25,601 nucleotides of DNA from Acidobacteriota bacterium. GTDB lineage: Bacteria; Acidobacteriota; Terriglobia; Terriglobales; Acidobacteriaceae. The stretch lies in the NCBI GenBank assembly GCA_021778815.1, contig JAJYBW010000003.1, positions 1-25,601 on the forward strand, read 5' to 3'. The notes under the pieces were generated by a model, which was given only the letters and a program-made list of their open reading frames with translations, was not told the DNA's origin and did not search any database. A program made the translations under genes and the position numbers. This document shows, in pieces, positions 23,201-25,601 of the stretch; position 1 is the first letter of the stretch, and the number at the start of each line of letters is the position of its first letter.

Positions 23201-23896
23201 CTCAATCACGGTCCAATAGCGGGTGATGTTGTCGATCAGGATCAACCCAATAGGATCCAGAATTCCCGACCAGAAGTGTTCCAGCGAGCGCGTCGCGGAG
23301 TACACCGTGATGCCAATAATGTAGAGCATGAACAACGCCACGCCCTGCAGGTACACGATGAAAAGTTTGCGAGTCAGGGCTGCAATGGTGAAAAAGAGCG
23401 AGCCAAGAACGAATATCTGAATGACGACGATGGAAAGAAACGGCTGCAGATACCACCACAGATGGTTCGGAGCAATACGCGTGTGATCGGCCCAGGGCGC
23501 GAAGGTTCCTGCGAACGTGCCGAACATCATTCCCGTAAACACCAGCACCGTCGTCACAAACGAGCCAGCCCACCGTCCACCCAGATAGCCAAACTTGGTA
23601 ATCGGCTTGGTAAAGATGATTTGGTAGGTGTCTCGCTGAAAGTCGCGCAGGATCGATGTGCCAAAAATGGCGGCGATGATAATGATGCCGAACAGGCAGG
23701 CATAAAGATCGTTAAAGCTGTTGGCGTAGGGCCCGTTCAATAGGACTTTGCCGTTGGAAAATCCGATGGGGCCGAAACTCTCGGAAGCCACACAGAGAAA
23801 CGAGAACGTGAACCAGAGCACAAAGTAGACGTAGGTCGAAATGCTCTTGAGGCGGAAACGAAGTTCGAATGTAAAAAACTCCCAGAACATTGCCAT
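20204..23896 (-). CDS. ABC-2 permease fused to an M1-family aminopeptidase
   Basis: This 1230-residue protein joins two activities. Residues 1-320 and 324-620 look like two successive ABC-2-type permease halves with many membrane segments (FELRFRLKSISTYVYFVLWF at the start; WIQYLSLTRLRIRTIRRE opening the second half; a last segment near 590-610). The rest, from about 650, is a gluzincin peptidase of the M1 type on the far side of the membrane. The zinc site is HELGH at 955-959 with the third ligand E979 in SETLAQY, a 19-residue gap instead of the classical 18. The exopeptidase GxMEN motif is not visible; SEGIGF occupies a comparable place. Such fusions are known beside an ABC ATPase, which here ends 24 bases upstream. 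GAGG lies nine bases before the ATG. The substrate is unknown. Confidence 0.9.
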   Translation of the reverse strand: MAMFWEFFTFELRFRLKSISTYVYFVLWFTFSFLCVASESFGPIGFSNGKVLLNGPYANSFNDLYACLFGIIIIAAIFGTSILRDFQRDTYQIIFTKPITKFGYLGGRWAGSFVTTVLVFTGMMFGTFAGTFAPWADHTRIAPNHLWWYLQPFLSIVVIQIFVLGSLFFTIAALTRKLFIVYLQGVALFMLYIIGITVYSATRSLEHFWSGILDPIGLILIDNITRYWTVIEKNTLLLPWNFSGDSPGVFLYNRLLWMVVGLLALLVAWRLFPISVEALTAQSQSRRAAKARLQDEEERCPARSLVVAKLPRVRQIFGARTSWIQYLSLTRLRIRTIRREVSFWAIVGLMIVFAVNNGHFAGHLGDENVWPVTYLMLQAVEGGATLFFYIVAVLYSAELIWRERDNHFDGIHDAMPISETTDWLSKLTAIAFVELVLLTVTMLVGILMQTIAGYYHYEFLQYFKELYLITFAQIMCIALLSMFVQTIVSNKFIGYGIVIGIVVLQPILFNFGWENTLYLVGWVPPYTYSDMNGYGHFVPIIFWSITYWFAIFAVLGVISIAYARRGTEDSLAARTRLAMARAPRLAPAAIVFVLLAIGSGAWFYYNAHVLNEFLTAKDRRHIQAGYERDFKKYQLFPQPKVTAVDTDINIYPARRSFDGTATITLQNKTDQPISQIHITDEQQAVSNVTFNRPFHLVSRAPRDLYSIYALDQPLAPGDVLTLTCTVSHTTHGFRDGNEAPEFAYNGTFFDASFFPTIGYDQGYELDDPRRRREEHLGKLQEMAERGDPVYSRRNLFAPSSDWITFHTVVSTSADQIAIAPGYLQRTWRQNDRNYYEYSMGSTHIADFFAFLSARYATRKEVYNGPSGPVNLEVYYYPTHTYDIDDMLASSRAGLDYYQTHYSPYQFTQYRIMEFPRYRQFAQSFPNTVPFSEGIGFIGRMLHKDDVDLTYFVTAHELGHQWWGHQLIGGQVQGSNMMSETLAQYSAYMVMQHKYGKDYMHRVLRHFLDRYLRGRAGEIRHEPPLALVQREPYVWYEKGGQIMYTLADYIGEDKMDLALHNFLMQYRYANANNQADAADSTRGAGAQDQPYPDTRMLVAAIRAQTPPELQYMVDDGFNRIVIYDNKTLSATSQKTADGKYKVTLKVQARKFQADGNGVETPMPLADYIEIGVFTGKKDEEKPLYMKKEKMTQEHETYTIVVDQQPTRAGIDPYNKLIDRIADDNMIDVTHE

Positions 23897-23920
23897 AGCG
23901 TGATCCTCGGTGGCGGAGAT

Positions 23921-24802
23921 TTAGTTGGCCGCGTGGCGCGACAGGTTCAGGAAGTACACATCCTCAAGCCCCGAAGGGACAGCATGAAACCCAGGCCCGG
24001 GGGAGGCCGGCGCAAACACGCGAATCTCGTGCTGGCCGGCGACCAGGTGCGTACTGATGACCTGAAGTTCAGCTTCGACGGCGCGAAGTTCCTCATCTGT
24101 CGCCACGACCTTGGACCAGATTTGACCCTCAAGCGCCGCCAGAGCTTCGCTGGGCGAGCCTTCCAGCAGCACCTCGCCGGATGCAATGATGGCCATGCGC
24201 GGGCAAAGTTCACGCACATCGTCGACGATGTGGGTAGACAGAATCACGATGACATCGCGGCCGATCGACGAAAGAAGATTCAAGAAGCGATTGCGCTCTG
24301 CCGGGTCAAGCCCAGCCGTAGGCTCGTCGACGATAATCAATCGCGGATTGGCCAGCAGGGCCTGCGCGATGCCGAATCGCTGCTTCATTCCACCCGAATA
24401 CGTGGACAAAGCTTTTTTTCGCACATCCCATAAATTGGTCTGTTGCAACAGGGCATCGACCATCTCCTTGCGCTCGCCTGCCGCTGTGATACCCTTCAGA
24501 ATGGCAAGATGGTTCAGCATGTCGACCGCAGACATTCTGGGATAGACGCCGAATTCCTGCGGTAAATAGCCCAGAATCTTGCGCACCGCATCTTTCTGCG
24601 TCAGCACGTTCACGCCGTCAAGGTCGATCGACCCGGAATCAGGATCCTGCAGCGTCGCGATAGTGCGCATCAACGAACTTTTTCCCGCGCCGTTAGGACC
24701 AAGCAGCCCAAACATATTGTTGCCGATGGTCAGCGAAAGACCCTTCAGCGCGCGCACGCCGTTGGGATAAACCTTGGAAATATTTGTGATGGTGAGTGCC
24801 AT
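23921..24802 (-). CDS. ABC transporter ATP-binding protein
   Basis: This is a typical nucleotide-binding subunit of 293 residues. Walker A is GPNGAGKS at 35-42, the Q loop glutamine is at 82 (YLPQEFGVYP), the signature is YSGGMKQR at 135-142, Walker B is LIIVDE at 155-160, and the switch histidine is H191 (LSTHIVDDV). The C-terminal 80 residues (KVVATDEELRAVEAEL, GLEDVYFLNL) form the extension common in exporters of the CcmA/NatA type. The gene lies 24 bases before the permease/M1 fusion, and the two almost surely form one transporter. A TTG-initiated extension to 24838 is possible, but the ATG at 24802 (MALTITNISKVYPNG) starts exactly at the domain. A palindrome sits 26-45 bases upstream. 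Confidence 0.92.
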   Translation of the reverse strand: MALTITNISKVYPNGVRALKGLSLTIGNNMFGLLGPNGAGKSSLMRTIATLQDPDSGSIDLDGVNVLTQKDAVRKILGYLPQEFGVYPRMSAVDMLNHLAILKGITAAGERKEMVDALLQQTNLWDVRKKALSTYSGGMKQRFGIAQALLANPRLIIVDEPTAGLDPAERNRFLNLLSSIGRDVIVILSTHIVDDVRELCPRMAIIASGEVLLEGSPSEALAALEGQIWSKVVATDEELRAVEAELQVISTHLVAGQHEIRVFAPASPGPGFHAVPSGLEDVYFLNLSRHAAN

Positions 24803-24827
24803 GAATGGAATCCCCAGGAAACTGTTT

Positions 24828-24847
24828 CTATTACCCAAGAGTAATAG
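24828..24847. promoter_or_regulatory. Operator-like palindrome upstream of the ABC/M1 pair
   Basis: CTATTAC (24828-24834) and GTAATAG (24841-24847) are perfect 7-base inverted arms around a 6-base spacer. The site lies 26-45 bases upstream of the ABC ATPase ATG, where a repressor could block transcription. Its size suits a dimeric helix-turn-helix protein such as a GntR/YtrA-type regulator, which often controls ABC transporters of this kind. No such gene is in the window, so the regulator is unidentified. Confidence 0.5.
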
Positions 24848-24965
24848 GCGAACGTTGTCACGCGGCCTTGGGGACGGCCGATCAATAGAGGCAGATTGTA
24901 GCCTTGCACGGCGGGTAGCCGCGTCTCATCGTAGCATAGGGCGGATGTGTTTCCCGTCACAAAGG

Positions 24966-25601
24966 TCACGGGTGGAATGGCATTTGCTCGGGAACAGCTT
25001 CTCCGTCGGCGCGGGGATCCGTGGCGCCGAAATTCACTCCACTTTGCTGGTTGTGCTGCACCGCATTGCCGCGGCCCATGTTCTGCGAATAGCGCGGCAG
25101 AACTTGAATGTCATGCCCGTGTTGCCGCAGACCCTCAACCACCTGCGGAGAGATTCCATTTTCCATCAACAAACTGCAACCGGAAAACGAAGGCATGGTA
25201 AAGCGAGCCGCCTCCAGCGCCGCCTGAATGTTCATGTGGAAGTCCGCAATGTTCGAAATGAATTGCGCGTGTGCCTGCGCCTGATTGAACCCGCCCATGA
25301 TGCCGAAGGCAATGCGTTCATCGCCCTTTTGCATGAAACCAGGAATGATCGTGTGCAGCGGGCGTGTCCGCGGACGCAGCGTGTTGGGCTGGTTCGGCTT
25401 CAGGGTGAATCCAGCGCCGCGGTTTTGCAGCACGAATCCCGTTCCATCAGCGACTAGCCCGCTGCCGAATGCTCCGGCATTGCTTTGGATCAGCGAAACC
25501 TCGTTCCCATCTCGATCAACCACCGCCAGGTATGTCGTGTCGCTCGACAGATGCGAGAGTTGGCCCGTCAAGTCAGAGGGCAACACGCTGCATTGCGCAC
25601 G
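24966..25601 (-). CDS. ggt: Gamma-glutamyltransferase, C-terminal part (5' end outside the window)
   Basis: The reading frame is open through the right edge, so only the last 211 or so codons are present. They cover nearly the whole small subunit of gamma-glutamyltransferase, an exported enzyme that cleaves glutathione and other gamma-glutamyl compounds. SSDTTYLAVVDRDGNEVS corresponds to the start of the small subunit: the first threonine of TTY is the expected autoprocessing residue and nucleophile, with TTY in place of the more usual TTH. LQNRGAGF, RPLHTIIPGF and FGIMGGFNQAQAH follow the family order. The C-terminal VNFGATDPRADGEAVPE is the usual GGT ending. An internal GTG at 25586 should not be taken as the true start. 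It lies 163 bases upstream of the ABC gene on the same strand. Confidence 0.88.
   Translation of the reverse strand, partial: RAQCSVLPSDLTGQLSHLSSDTTYLAVVDRDGNEVSLIQSNAGAFGSGLVADGTGFVLQNRGAGFTLKPNQPNTLRPRTRPLHTIIPGFMQKGDERIAFGIMGGFNQAQAHAQFISNIADFHMNIQAALEAARFTMPSFSGCSLLMENGISPQVVEGLRQHGHDIQVLPRYSQNMGRGNAVQHNQQSGVNFGATDPRADGEAVPEQMPFHP

Noticed and set aside
1..25601. CRISPR array, tRNA genes, transposase or phage genes
   Set aside because: I looked for regularly spaced repeats, cloverleaf-like sequence and integrase or transposase motifs on both strands and saw none.

Overview
The window looks like a chromosomal segment of an Acidobacteriota bacterium (class Terriglobia-like). This is an inference from gene content and protein style: a secreted GH106-type glycosidase, an ABC permease fused to an M1 peptidase, an XRE-DUF4177 regulator, and a YidC that begins AEYKNPN. 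It rests on recognition, not on a database search. The DNA is moderately GC-rich and densely coding. I saw no tRNA, rRNA, CRISPR array, insertion sequence or prophage gene.

Layout. (1) 1-478 has no convincing gene; it holds a long imperfect inverted repeat. (2) 479-4810, minus strand: a large secreted GH106-like glycosidase followed by a 12-TM APC-family permease, possibly co-transcribed. (3) 4949-5461, plus strand: a small secreted protein with two DUF3011 domains, divergent from the glycosidase and sharing with it a promoter region that contains a palindrome. (4) 5545-7690: a PhyH-family 2-oxoglutarate/iron dioxygenase (minus) divergent from a signal-peptide-bearing nucleoside hydrolase (plus). 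(5) 7784-9356, plus: an AsmA-like membrane protein and a 47-residue DUF3309 protein, ending in a strong rho-independent terminator. (6) 9675-10184: an XRE-type regulator with two tandem DUF4177-like modules. (7) 10382-15638, plus: the conserved cluster rpmH-rnpA-yidD-yidC-jag-mnmE, covering ribosomal protein L34, the RNase P protein, membrane-insertion factors, an RNA-binding protein and tRNA wobble-uridine modification. (8) 15733-19302, minus: a DUF4239 membrane protein, an SDR dehydrogenase and a YjhG/YagF-type sugar-acid dehydratase; the first two overlap by ATGA, and the set suggests non-phosphorylating sugar oxidation. (9) 19548-20156, plus: a secreted NTF2/SnoaL-like protein. (10) 20204-24802, minus: an ABC ATPase and a giant ABC-2 permease/M1 aminopeptidase fusion, with an operator-like palindrome in front. 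(11) 24966-25601, minus: the C-terminal part of a gamma-glutamyltransferase running off the right edge.

Most of the content is recognisable housekeeping or common accessory material. I do not see a clear undescribed defence or mobile system. The items most worth a second look are the XRE-2xDUF4177 regulator with its motif-rich upstream region, the CTATTAC/GTAATAG palindrome ahead of the ABC/M1 pair, the DUF4239-SDR-YjhG cluster, and the two hairpins between rpmH and rnpA.
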